Assembly: GCA_003255025.1 (NCBI GenBank)
Contig: QANY01007306.1
Span: forward strand, 1-64,000
Length of the DNA: 64,000 nt
Direction: 5' to 3'
Origin: Datisca glomerata
Lineage: Eukaryota; Streptophyta; Magnoliopsida; Cucurbitales; Datiscaceae
The notes beneath the pieces are model-generated. The model did not search any database and was not told the origin of the DNA. It saw nothing but the letters and a program-made list of their open reading frames with translations. Of the stretch, positions 23,104-33,849 are shown in pieces; position 1 is the first letter of the stretch, and each line of letters starts with the position of its first letter. A program made the position numbers and the translations under genes.

Positions 23104-25171
23104 TGTTGGTGGTTATGCCTTCAAATATGTGTATTGACATTTTGATATGAAATTGAACGAGGATTACATTTTGCTTATAATTGTTCTTTTAAATTATTGT
23201 TGAATAATTTATAATTGTTCTTTTAAATTATTGATGAATAATTTTAAATGAACAATTATAAGAACGAGAGGATAATCTTGTATTAGTATGAGATGATTAA
23301 GATCATAGATAATGAATAAAATTGTCAACTACATATTAAAGTATGAAATCTTTAATGAATGGTTGCTAGTACGATTTACTAAGCATTATAAATGCATGTG
23401 ATCTAGATCCTGATCATTGATGTGGATAGTCATCTTAGTAAAGTACTTTATATAATGAGATTATCTATGACTGGACTGAAGTGAAATATTAATATCTTTA
23501 TCAACGGCACAATACACATCAATTCGATGATCATATATAGATCAGTCTGAATCCTGAGTAGTCATGAACTCTTATGCCTGTCTACTGGATCTTTTGATTC
23601 ACTCGTTAAGATTTGTTTGGAAAATAAGCTAGTGATATGTATGACTGGAAACATGATCTTAGAAGATTTAGAATCTAAACTTTCCTAACGGATAGTATAT
23701 TGGTTCCCTTAAGTGTTAGTTCTGGAACTGAATGATTATTGAAGTCAAATTTATAATAAGATTATAAATTAGCCATCCACTAGTGGAATAGTACTTAAGG
23801 ATTAAGAATAATTAGAAGGGTAAAATGATAATTTTGACCATTTACGAACTAATAATTAGAGTACAAAAGTACGTGAAATGATTATATCAGTGGACCACAT
23901 GAGAATACTCTGTAAATATAATATATAATCTCTAAGAGTCCAATTTCATATTTATAGTGGAGTAATAATAGAATTAATAAATAAGATTATTTAATTAAAG
24001 AGTTTAATTAATAATATGATTTATTGAAGTTTAGGATTATAAGTCCATGGTCCCCAAGTCACATTTATACTACGCAGTTTATGGTGTGAATATTTTAGGA
24101 CTAACTTGCAAATGAATTTTTATTTTTAGACAAGTACATAATTATGTGTGATTAATTAATTAAGATTTAATTCATTGAATTATTTAAATATATAAATATA
24201 ATTTTTCGAATTAAATATATATATATATATATATAATCGTCAATTATTTTTTAATTATCTATAAGTGAGACATAATATCTAATTTTTGAAATTAAATAAT
24301 TAAATTATTCTTAGATAATATTTTGGATCAACAAAATCGGTTATTTGTGAAATAACAGATAATTTTGTTGATAAGGGTAATCAAATATGATAATTTTGAA
24401 TTAAGATATCTAGATATTTATTTAATTTACAGTAATTACCACGTGTCAATCAATGATTGTGTATCAGAGATCGACATGGACTACTATGTGGCACTGCAGT
24501 TGTGCACCATTATACAGTGAGTTCCGCTGTATTGGAAAATTTGAAATTAAATATTATTTTTTATTTTTAATTATCTCTAAATATTTGATACGTCATTATC
24601 TAGAATAAGATATATATTTTATTCTAATGACAAGAGTTGATCAGATGATCAGTTAATGAATCAAAGAATCAGCTCATCAATAAAGAGTTGGGAGAAAACA
24701 TAATTCTCAAAGAGTGATTTTTTTACGATTAAGAGTTAACCAAATCTCTGAAAGAATCATCGTCACGTTCTTTTAGAGAATCGTATCACAAAAGTCATTC
24801 TCACTAAAATCTCTAGATCTCATGTGTTGAGTACATATAGAGACAGAAAAATATCTTCATTATATTTTACGTGCCCATAGACGTCCTGGTGAATTGAGGA
24901 TTGACTTGAAAGATCTTGGTGTGGATCTCGGAGTCTGCTGATCGTTGGAATGATTTTATGGGAACGGAGAATCGATTGGTTTCGCTAGGATACTTGATTT
25001 AGAGTACACGGGGTATATGGTTCGTGACGGATTGAAAAAATTTTTCAAAAAAAGTTTTTTTATGTATCGTAGTGCCGCACAATTTTATTTTATTAAAAAA
25101 ATTTGATTTTTATTAAAAATTTAATTTTTAAAATTGTCACATACCACACGCTTCCGCCGCGACGACCAACA
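23104..25171 (+). repeat. 3' LTR of element C
   Basis: 2,068 bp, TGTTGG...CCAACA. The palindrome block present at 17,776-17,807 in the 5' LTR is missing here: the text goes directly from catggactac to tatgtggcac near 24,480. Confidence 0.9.
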
Positions 25172-25176
25172 CCTCT
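25172..25176 (+). repeat. Target-site duplication of copia C, right copy
   Basis: cctct, matching 16,362-16,366. Confidence 0.85.
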
Positions 25177-25244
25177 GCCGTGAGTTTCTTATCATGGTGA
25201 CACGCGTCATCGCGACACTGGTGATCGGAAAAACTCCCATGATA
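25177..25244 (-). repeat. 5' LTR of element B, outer 68 bp
   Basis: The reverse complement begins TATCATGGGAGTTTTTCC and continues with ATCACCAG and GACGCGTGTCACC. It aligns with the first 70 bp of element A's LTR (TGTTATATGTGTTTTCTAACCACCA, GACATGTGTCA). It therefore completes B's LTR (663 + 68 = 731 bp) once copia C is removed. Confidence 0.7.
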
Positions 25245-25249
25245 GGCCC

Positions 25250-25503
25250 TACAATGGATTCGTTCTAATTGCAGCCCAGATTGAAGGTTCTTGGATCTAA
25301 TTAGTGAAGTTCACAAGCTTCTTTTTTTCTCTAGGTTCAATTTTGGTTTAGCTTGGTTAAATAGAGAATTTAATTCTACTGTTGATTCTGTTGCTAAAAA
25401 CAGTTTAAGTCAGGGTGATATTAGTTTTTATAATTCTCATTTACCTAGCTCTATTTCTAGTATGTATGAATCTGAGAGCTTGCTTGTGAAAGGATACGTT
25501 TAA
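25250..25503 (+). pseudogene. RNase H-like fragment, probably LINE-derived
   Basis: The 70-codon frame at 25,291-25,503 reads DLISEVHKLLFF, then FGLAWLNREFNSTVDSVAKN. This resembles the C-terminal part of the RNase H domain in plant LINEs and related genes (DI..LL, then WV.RE.N..AD.LAK). The aspartate of the usual AD is kept as VDS. No upstream half is visible because element B's LTR begins at 25,244. Moderate to low certainty. Confidence 0.4.
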
Positions 25504-25969
25504 ACCTCGTTAATTTTTTTGGTTTGTTTTTGGGAATTGGTTATGGTTTGGATAAAAAAATATGAGGAATCTTGATTTCAATTAATCAAGTGGGTAAAAA
25601 CAATTAAAAATGAACAATAGGTACGTAGCAATATTATTTTTTAATTTCATTGTTTAATTTTAATATTTTTTAAAGATATATTCTAAGGCATTGAAACGAT
25701 AAGAGTCTCTGTGATAAAGATACATTTCAGGCATTAACATTCATAATCGTTAATAAGATCTTGAACAAATCGAATATATGTTTTCCTTGAATTCTTGGAT
25801 TTTATTTTTGCTTATTTGTTCTGCTCATGCTTGTCTGTGGGGTTGGCTATATATAGTTTTCAACAATATGATCTGAAACAGTCTGATCAGAAAGAATATT
25901 TTGAGAATTCCAGTAAATGAATAAATAAATTGACAAATAATCTTAAATTTACATTTTAATTTAAACATC
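25504..25969. other. Spacer, nothing recognised
   Basis: AT-rich, no motif or boundary that I can support. Confidence 0.4.
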
Positions 25970-25974
25970 TGAGT

Positions 25975-26317
25975 TATTAAAGTCTTAGAGCCTAATTCAA
26001 CTCAAAAATTAACTTGAGGGTTGAGGGCTGTTCTAAGTTTATATTCATAACTCAATACTTTTACTCAGCCGATATGAGATTACTTGTTCAATACCCCTTA
26101 TAACGTGCATGCCGGTCTTTTGCCTGGTCCTTGCCATGTGAAAATGTAGTATGAGCTCAATCGTGCTTGACTTTCGTTTAAAGTGGCTCTGATACTATAT
26201 TAAAATTTTAGAACTTAGCTCAACTTAAAAGTTAACTTGAGAGTTAAGAGTTGTTCTAAGTTTATATTATTAGCTCAATACTTCTACTCAGCCGATGTGG
26301 GGATTATTTGCTCAATA
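25975..26317 (-). mobile_element. TRIM: terminal-repeat retrotransposon in miniature, 343 bp
   Basis: Two 119-bp direct LTRs (25,975-26,093 and 26,199-26,317) share ctcaatactt(t/c)tactcagccgat and gttctaagtttatatt. On the minus strand the order is LTR (start TATTGAGCAA), primer-binding site TAGTATCAGAGCC (rc of 26,185-26,197; consensus TGGTATCAGAGC for initiator tRNA-Met), about 105 bp interior, purine tract ATAAGGGG (rc of 26,094-26,101), LTR. Flanking 5-mers (tgagt, atagt) match at 3 of 5 bases, so a target duplication is only weakly supported. There is no coding capacity, as expected for a TRIM, which must borrow proteins from other elements. Confidence 0.8.
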
Positions 26318-26329
26318 ATAGTGAACAAG

Positions 26330-26896
26330 TGTAAAATATTCACCATCCCACGTGAATGAAGGAGAACCAATCATGAGTGAGTGAGTAGATCTCCATTGTG
26401 GGAAAACAGGAAGAGGAAGATTATAACCGCAAGAAAAGATCGCACGGTTACGATTGATTCGACAGTTATAAAGGCAATATAGTCAACATAGTAGTTGAAA
26501 GAAACACACAAGGTATGGGGGTCACATTTGGGGAAGATTCCACAGACATGGGGGCAATCCTGAGAAGATGATGACATTACTTAAAACATAGGGGAAGTAT
26601 GACCTAGTTTCTAAGAATGACAGGGGACCCTCTTTTTTTTATTAATTTATCAATATCTTAAAAATGCCTATGAATACGGGCTCATGTAAGAAATGAAAAA
26701 AGGAGGAGATTGAATCTTAGAAAAGTTTTATAACAACGATGTAAAATCTGAAATGCAAGAGAATGTCATAAGTCTTCCGTGATTTTTTTTCACTTTTAGG
26801 GTTTTTCACGTGAACGATGATGTATTTATACCCTCATTCTATCTCTAAATTATTATTCGTTCGTAGAAAATTTTTCACACAAAAAAATCCTTTTCA
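26330..26896 (+). repeat. 5' LTR of element E
   Basis: 567 bp. It shares with 31,465-32,021 the phrases cacgtgaatgaaggagaacc, gagaagatgatgacattac, gtaaaatctgaaatgcaaga and attattattcgttcgtag. The right boundary is approximate. Confidence 0.85.
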
Positions 26897-27340
26897 TTTT
26901 GATATTTTCATTGAGAGTGTGAAAAAGTCAAGAAATCCCTCCCAAAATGTCAAAAACCAAATCAAACACCCCCTCAAGCGGAAACAGAAATGGCAACGGG
27001 TTAGAAGTAGAGATGAAAACGACAACAAGTACAAAACTACAAACGGAACAAAAAACGGTAAATTCATTCCTTGCATATTCGGTTGACTTATTTCTTTTAC
27101 ATCATTCTCAGTTTCTAAAAGAAAAAAGAGAGAGAATTTATTTGATTTGTGTATAAAGTTTTAAGTTCTAAATTCTAATTTGATTTAAATACTAAATCAT
27201 ATTTTAAATTTTGAAATATCGAAACTTGTTATGTTTAGATTATTTTTTTTCAGATCAAGTTTTAGGTTGAAATTTTGAATTTAAGTTTATCTCCAGCCAA
27301 AAAAGAAAAAAAGAAGAGAAATTCTCCCACGATTAATGAA
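26897..27340 (+). other. Element E leader
   Basis: Between the 5' LTR and the first array. No coding motif. A short A-rich stretch at 26,940-27,060 is open in several frames but featureless. Confidence 0.4.
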
Positions 27341-27940
27341 TGGAAATGTCGTGACAACGAAAAAAGAATTGTCTTGACAATGAGAAAAAATCTCTTGACA
27401 ACATGAACGGAACCATCCTGGCGACGGGGAATGAAATTGTCTTGACAACGAGAAAGAAATATCTTGACAATGGGAACGGAATTGTCTTGACGGCAACAAC
27501 AGAATTGTGTTGACAATGAAATAGAAATGTGTTGACAATGGGAACGGAATCGCCTTGACAACAGGGAACAAAATTGTCTTGACAACTGGAAAGAAATGAC
27601 TTGACAATGGGAACGAGATTGTCTTGACGGCAGGAATGGAATCTCCTTGACAAACGGGAAATAATTGTCTTGAAAATAAACAAATTGTCTTGACAATGTG
27701 AACGGAATCGTCTTGCCGGAGGGGGGGGGGAACAAAATTGTCTTGATAACGGGAAAGAAATGTCTTGACAATGGGAATGAAATTTTCTTGATGGCGGAAA
27801 CGGAATTGCCTTGACAAACGGGAAAGAAATATCTTGACAACAGGAAAGAAATATCTTGACAATTAAAATAGAATTGTCTTGACAACGGGAAATAAATGTC
27901 TTGACAATGGAAACAGAATTGTCTTGACAATGGAAAACGG
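27341..27940 (+). repeat. Tandem array, 22-23 bp unit (45-bp dimer), about 26 copies
   Basis: Core cttgaca recurs at 27,374, 27,395, 27,441, 27,463, 27,486, 27,509, 27,531, 27,554, 27,578 and 27,600, and so on to about 27,930. Units alternate gggaacggaattgtcttgac and aaagaaatgtcttgac. Because the dimer is 45 bp and lacks stops on the minus strand, three overlapping minus-strand frames stay open for 190-230 codons; these are artefacts of the repeat. A run of G at 27,721-27,730 interrupts it. Confidence 0.9.
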
Positions 27941-28039
27941 AAAACGCGTATGGCATCCACTACGGGAATGGCAACAAAAACAGAAACGACTATGAGTACG
28001 AAAATGGGAATCGAAAAGAAAATGGAAATGGAAAATGTT

Positions 28040-29135
28040 GGAATAAATTGAGAAAGATATGGAAGTCTACTTTTTGTAGAATTTTAAGGAAATCAATTCG
28101 GAGCTCTCGATCAAAGTTATGATAATTTTTGTTGGTGTTGTTCAGGAAAGTAAATATATTCATGCTTTTCATATTTAAATTTTAAACTATACAAATTTAA
28201 ATGTTATTATATGAAAAATTATATATTGTTAGAAATGTATGTATGTCTACTTCTTGAAAAATCTTGTAGAACTCGAGTTGGAGCTCCTAAACAAATGTTA
28301 TGGTAGTTTTTATAAAGGTTGTTCACGGAAGTAGATTATACAGAATAGTCAACTTCGGAAATTAACTTGTACTAGCTGGAAATGAATCATAGGACAATTC
28401 TTATATCATCGGAAAGGTAAGGAAGTCTACTTATTGAAGAATTTTATGGAATTCAATTTGAAACTTTCGATTAAAAGTTACAATAATTATTGTGTATATT
28501 GCGCAGAAAGGTAAGGCTATTCACGTATTTCAAATTAAATTTTTAAACTGCTTCATTTTTATAGTATTATTTGAAAATCTATATATTGTTGAAAAAATAC
28601 AAATGTATACTTCTTGAAAATTTTTCAAAACTCAATTCGGAGCTCTAAAAAAAAGTTATGGTAATTTTCATGAAGGTCGTTCTTACAGATTATGCAAAAC
28701 CATAAATTTTGGAGATTAAACTGTATTTATCGGGATCCAACTACATGACAAATATTATATCAAAGGAAAGATACGGAAATCTACTTTATAGAGAATTTTA
28801 CAGAAATCAATTTAAAGATTTCATTGCTATAATATTATATCAAAAGTTATGATAGTTTTCATTGCTACTGTTCAGAAAAGCAAATATATGAACGCTTTTC
28901 AAATTTAATTTTTAGACCATATCAATTTATATAGTATTACATAGAAAATGAGTAATGATAATTTTCATTAATGCTATTCAGGAAAGCATATTATGCGGAG
29001 CGGTCAAATTCGTTAATTAAACTGTACTGACTGGAAGCCAATTATATGGTGAATTTTATATCATCAGAAATATACGGAAGTCTACTTATTGGAGAATTTT
29101 ACAGAATTTAATTTGGAGCTCTCGATCAAAAGTTA
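28040..29135 (+). repeat. Satellite-like tandem array: 180-bp monomer, 360-bp dimer
   Basis: The landmark gtctac (or its variant) starts at 28,065, 28,245, 28,425, 28,605 and 28,779, then 29,080. The first three steps are exactly 180 bp, then 174, then 301 (two units with an internal loss). Two monomer types alternate. Type A has gaagtctacttnttgnagaatttt and a tcgatcaaaagttatgataattttt-like phrase; type B has tgtctacttcttgaaaaat and ggagctcctaaacaaatgtt. This is higher-order dimer organisation as in plant satellites. No coding. Confidence 0.85.
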
Positions 29136-29194
29136 CAACTGCTTACAAGACAAATACTTGGTGTTAACTCTCTCTTGTTCAACAACAACAAGAA

Positions 29195-29800
29195 TTAGGC
29201 GTGAGTCCTTGAGAGCGGGCAGTTCGTAAGTCCTATTCTTAGAAGGAACTAAGGGCGTAAGCTCTTGAAAGAGGCAATTCATAAGTCCTACTCTCATAAG
29301 GAACTAAGGGTGTAAGTCCTTAGAAGGGGAAATTCATAAGTTCTACTTTCAGAATGAACTAAGGGCGTAAGTCCTTGTGAGAGGTAATTCATAAGTCCTA
29401 CTCTCAGAAGGAACTAAGAGCGTAAGTTCTTGGGATGATCAATTCATAACTTCTACTCTCAGAAGGAACTAATGGTGTAAGTCCTTGGGATGAGCAATTC
29501 ATAAATCCTGTTTTCAGAATGGAGACGGAGCCATGGTTCTTTATTTTGAACCTAAGTCCTTGAGAGCGGGTAGTTCATAAGACCTTCTCTCATAATGAAA
29601 ATGGGGTCATGGTTCTTTATTTGAACCTAAGTTCTCATCTCAAAAGAAAATGAACATTTCATAAATCCTACTCCGGAAGGAACTATGGGAGTGAGTCCTT
29701 GGGAATGGGCGATTCATAAGTCATATTCTCAGAAGGAACCAATGGCGGACGTTATTGGGAGGGATATTTCATAAGTCATACTCTTAGAAAGAAACTAAGG
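29195..29800 (+). repeat. Tandem array, period 55 bp, about 9-10 copies
   Basis: gaactaa starts at 29,246, 29,301, 29,356, 29,411 and 29,466, exactly 55 bp apart. The unit is gaactaagggcgtaagtcct, then tgggagagg, then attcataagtcctactctca. After 29,510 it is interrupted by two copies of a different unit (catggttctttatttgaacc) and then resumes to 29,800. Confidence 0.9.
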
Positions 29801-30800
29801 ATGAGAAATGTCTTCTAGAACGGATGAAAGAAGGAAAATAGAAACTCGAAACAAGTCAACAAATGAAATATGCAAAATAGAGACTTTGTGAAAGTGGAAT
29901 GTTCGAAGAAGTCGTAAGCGGATACAAACCCAGTTTAAACTGCTATAAGTCCAACAAAGTGAATTATGTTCTTATCTTTTAAACAAACTTAGAAACTGAG
30001 CAAGTATAAGCAAGCGGGTAGCCAAAAAAGTAAAGTGTGTGCAAATTTTTACTGAGTGTTTAGGAAAGGAAAAGTAAAGAAAGGAAAATTACAAGCTTGA
30101 GAAGAAACGGAAAAAAGAAGAAGCCACAAGTCCATCGAAGTATTAGGAAACAAAAAGATCATCTCATTAATGTTTAGGAAAAATCTTCTCTCTGAAATGT
30201 GAAAATTAAACAGGGTCATTTTGCTTAAATCATTGAGAACGGGCAAGTCACAAAGCTTTGAACAAAACAAGCAAAAGCCAAAGTCTACGGAAGCGGATAA
30301 CTCAAAGGAAACGGGGGTACATGTTTTCTAAAAATAAAATTGTCATGTTCTTTATTTGAATCTAAGTCCTTAGAAACAATCAGTTCATAAGTTCTTACTT
30401 CTAAAGGAAATTAAAGTCTTATCCTTAGGAACAGATTTCACAACCAGAAAGATATTTGTTCTCTAGCAAAGTTCAAAGTCACGAGAATGGATTCTGTTAC
30501 AAAAGAAATTTGAAATTGAAGTGTTTAACAACAGATTCTACTACTAAAATATTTATTCTCAAGAGAACTGGGAGCCAAAAATTTTCTAAGTGTTTAAGAA
30601 CGAATTCTGTTGAAAGCTTGAAGTTGGTATGGAAACGAATTTTGATCTCTAAAATTTTTGATAAAGTCTTTGAGGAAAGAATGAAGTACAACAAAAAAGG
30701 GAGTTCAATAGAATGAAAATTGCACAAAGAAAGTGATTCTCATTGATTGAAGCAGAAATACAAAGGGAAAAAATACAAAATGAGATAAGGAAAAAGAAAA
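29801..30800 (+). other. Element E mid-interior, degenerate repeat relics
   Basis: Purine-rich DNA with faint echoes of the 55-bp unit near 30,345-30,440 (ttctttatttgaatctaagt, cagttcataagttc). Short open frames on both strands (30,049-30,270; 30,456-30,716; 30,497-30,882) contain no motif. Confidence 0.5.
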
Positions 30801-31165
30801 ATAAGGAAATGAGAGAAACTCTACCAATAAGCCTGTAGTGAGGAAAATGGGAGATCCAATGAGCCTGCAACAAATAAAACAAGATGAACTCTCTAATGAG
30901 CTCATAGCAAAGGAAATAGAGGAAATCTTACCAATGAACGCAGGGCATTAAACTCCTGCAATGAAATTATGAAACAGTACACTCATTCCTTATTCATTTT
31001 GATAAATTAGTATGTTATTGTTCTTGTACAACATTTCTTGTCACATATTTTAACGTATGTGAGAAGGAAAAGAAAAATGAAGGAAGGAGAATATCTATAA
31101 ATGAGCTCATAGTGAAGAGAACGGAAAAAAACTCTATCAATGAGCCCGTAGTGAAATGAACGGAA
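30800..31165 (+). repeat. Weak tandem array, about 49-bp unit (element E)
   Basis: Repeats of aactctaccaataagcctgt, aactctctaatgagctcatag, tatctataaatgagctcata and aactctatcaatgagcccgt, each followed by agtgaagagaacgga or a variant. Copies are diverged and interrupted. Confidence 0.6.
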
Positions 31166-31464
31166 AGACATAACAATAAATGAAGGAGGAGTAATCATCA
31201 TTGGAGGCAAACTGACAAAAAAATGTTGCTTGACAACCGCAAAGCATTTGTAAATAGCAACAGAAGAACTTCACGACATAAAGAAAATGAGAAACTACCA
31301 CTAGCAAGAAACAATCGAAGAGTTGCCTAAAAACTTACATCGCATGTCCTCAAGAAGCATGTGAGAACAGAAACGAATAAACATAACGTCAGATTGAGAA
31401 AAGACAAATCATTACACCTTAACGAATAAAATTTTACTGAGTGTAGTGGAGGCAAATGAACAGG

Positions 31465-32021
31465 TGTAAAATATTCACCATGCCACGTGAATGAAGGAGA
31501 ACCAATCAAGAGGGAATGAGTAGATCTCCACTATGGGAAAACGGGAAGAGAAAGATTAGAATCGCAGGAAAAGATCAGACGGTTACTATTATTTCAATAG
31601 TTATAAATATAATATAGTCAACAAAGTAGTTGAAAAAAATACACAAGGTGTGGAGGCCACGTTTGGAGAAGATCCCATGACATGAGGGTAATCTTGAGAA
31701 GATGATGACATTACCTAAAACGTAGGGGAAGTATGGCCTGGTTTCCAAGAATGACAGGATACCCCCTTTATTAATTTATCAATATCTTGAAAATGTCTAT
31801 AAATACATGCTCATGTAAGAATTGAAAAAAAAGATGAGGAGATTGAGTCCTAGAATAGTTTTACAACAACTATGTAAAATCTGAAATGCAAGAGAATGTC
31901 ATTAGTCTTCCGTGATTTTTCTTCTCTTTAAAGAGTTTCACGTAAATAATGATGTATTTATTCTCTCTCTAAATTATTATTCGTTCGTAGAGAGTTTTTC
32001 ATACTAAAAAATTTCTTTACA
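31465..32021 (+). repeat. 3' LTR of element E
   Basis: 557 bp. Carries a TATA box candidate ctataaatac near 31,797; in the 5' LTR the same place reads ctatgaatac. The right boundary is set at ...tttaca by comparison with the 5' LTR. Confidence 0.85.
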
Positions 32022-33849
32022 AATAGGTTTACGTTTGATCGGTTCAAATACCTGTGGAAAAATATAAATAATCATGGTTATATATACGAAATATATGCAA
32101 AAATATAAATAATCACTAAAGATACATTTGGACAGACAGGAAAGCTGTCTAATGTTCAAACAACATAAAAAGGAGATGGATGAATGAGTGAGGCTGGCCG
32201 ATTCAACGTAGCTTCGTTTTATTGGGCGGAATGAGTTCTGAATTTTGTTAAAAAATATACAAAATAGACATAGTAAAGTATTAAAACTTATTTTCTTTTT
32301 TCCCTTTTGATTTCTCGTCACGTGTTTAAAACGAAACTGATGACCTATAGTTTGAAGAAGTAGAATGAATGATTGTAAACTGAAAATTCAACAATCAAGA
32401 TATTCGCGGTATGAGAAAGTATGAAAATAATAACCCTGGTTTATCAACAAATAGGGCTGATTGGGCTTTCAATGGTAGAAAATTGAGTCTTTTAGAAAAA
32501 TAGTCCATTTTTTAAAATGAGAAAGAGAATGGTAAAAAAAGTTATGATCAATTTTTTTTGGATGAAACTGAAATTTTTTTATGTACATGTGTACAATGAC
32601 ATATAAAGATAGACCATAATATATATTTTATACCATAGTATATTTTACTATACTATTAATATACCGTAGTATATTTTTATATACATTCGTGGCATATTAT
32701 GGTATATTTATATACCATCGGTAAATCGTAGTATATTTTTAGTATATTTTTATATATCATCCATGATGATTATACATCATACCAGTACCATATCCCTTGC
32801 CACACCCAAACTCGTCTCCTCCTCCTTCTTCACATCCCTCTGGCTCAATTCTCTAGTTCTCCACTTTGGAGCTTCAATATTCTGAAATTAAACATGAAAA
32901 TCAAGCCAAAAACTATATGAGGGCGAGAAAACTAGAATACGAGGGTAAGAAACCAGAAATTTAGCGCTAAAAAACCAGATCTCTGAAAACCAGAAAGAGG
33001 CCCAAACACACCCAAACTAGTCGAGCACCACCGCACACCACCACACGCGACAGAGAGGAATGGAGAAAGTGAGAGAGAGAGAGAGAAGAAAGACGCATAG
33101 AGAGGGGTGCGTGACAGAGAGAGAAAAAAGAGGCAGAGAAGAAGAAGGAAGAGAGCATGAGAGATAGCAAGAGAGAACAAAAATGATGAAAATATGGGTT
33201 TGTTAAATTCAGCTATTTGTGCTAATAAAGAAAAATTTGGCCATAAATCAATAAAAAAAGTTGCCCCATCTTCTAATTTTCCCTAAAAAATTTGGGGAAT
33301 AGATTCTCTAACGTTGCCAATAAGAGATATAGGTGAATTTAGGCCTGATTTGGTTGTCCATCTAGATTTAAATACCCTAGATCTGGCTCAACTACTTTTG
33401 TATTAAATTATTTTCTGAGAAATTTTCTTTTTCTACCTTTTCTTTATCCGATTCGGTCCGTCTAAATTTAATTGAACGGATCAGATCGAACAACTCTTCT
33501 TTCATTGCTCAACAACGACAGACAATCTGTATCTCAAAAATTGAGCAATTTATGTTCTTATTGCAACTTGCAGTTTGCAAATATTCACCTCAATTGTTTA
33601 ACAATTCACAAATCACGGCTATACTTATCAAATACACAGATTTTTTCTATCCTTTTTCAGGTATTTTTTACACAATATATTCATAAAAACTAGAGAAAGA
33701 GGGAGGGAAAGGTGGAGAACATGATCAAAAGTGGAACCGCCAGAGCCTTAAAGCCAACCAAATAAATTACCACCAAAGGAAGGAGAGTAAAGAGTGGCAT
33801 GCAGAAGAGTTCCATAATTCATCCATACACATTAAATATGGAACTTCAA
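32022..33849. other. Spacer downstream of the PDLP gene; AT palindromes and CT-rich tract
   Basis: 32,610-32,770 is rich in atagtatatttt/accgtagtatat phrases that fold back on one another. 32,780-33,180 holds GA-rich simple repeats on the plus strand (CT-rich on the minus strand, giving serine/leucine-rich open frames with no domain). A weak pair of inverted ends (ttttagaaaaatag near 32,489 and ctaattttccctaaaa near 33,275) hints at a decayed MULE-like element. No gene is supported. Confidence 0.45.

Larger units (their letters stand above)
16367..25171 (+). mobile_element. Element C: Ty1/copia retrotransposon, defective
   Basis: 8.8-kb element with about 2-kb LTRs: 5' LTR 16,367-about 18,303, 3' LTR 23,104-25,171. 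It starts TGTTGGGGGTTATGCC, ends CCAACA, and is flanked by the perfect 5-bp duplication cctct. Order of remnants is gag, CCHC knuckle, protease, integrase, reverse transcriptase, RNase H stub and end of polyprotein, which is copia order (integrase before reverse transcriptase). It is disabled by a deletion through the 5' LTR end, the primer-binding site and the start of the leader (junction about 18,303). A second deletion removes the YVDD half of reverse transcriptase (junction about 22,640). RNase H is mostly lost and there are many stops. It is the same family as element D at 39.4-46.6 kb. It inserted into the LTR of gypsy element B. Confidence 0.9.
26330..32021 (+). mobile_element. Element E: pol-less LTR retrotransposon filled with tandem arrays (LARD-like)
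   Basis: 5' LTR 26,330-26,896 and 3' LTR 31,465-32,021, both starting TGTAAAATATTCACCA, enclose 4.6 kb with no gag, protease, reverse transcriptase or integrase signal in any frame. The interior is four different tandem arrays in a row (22-23, 180, 55 and about 49 bp units). A purine-rich stretch (gtgtagtggaggcaaatg) lies before the 3' LTR. No canonical primer-binding site was seen after the 5' LTR, and flanking 5-mers agree only partly (acaag/aatag). The LTRs define an element; its superfamily cannot be set from LTR sequence alone. Confidence 0.8.

Noticed and set aside
27262..27960. Three overlapping minus-strand frames of 190-230 codons
   Set aside because: They translate the 22-23 bp tandem array (45-bp dimer), which lacks stops on that strand in every frame. 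The products are simple repeats (QDNSV-like), with no start context or domain.
26325..32026. Target-site duplication for element E (acaag versus aatag)
   Set aside because: Only three of five bases match and the right LTR boundary is approximate, so I do not claim it.
32932..33180. Minus-strand leucine/serine-rich frames that look like a signal peptide
   Set aside because: They come from GA/CT simple repeats. No downstream domain, and both frames are short.
33340..33775. Possible hAT-like MITE (gatttggttg at left, caaccaaata at right)
   Set aside because: Only about 10 bp of inverted ends and no target duplication. Too weak to list as an element.
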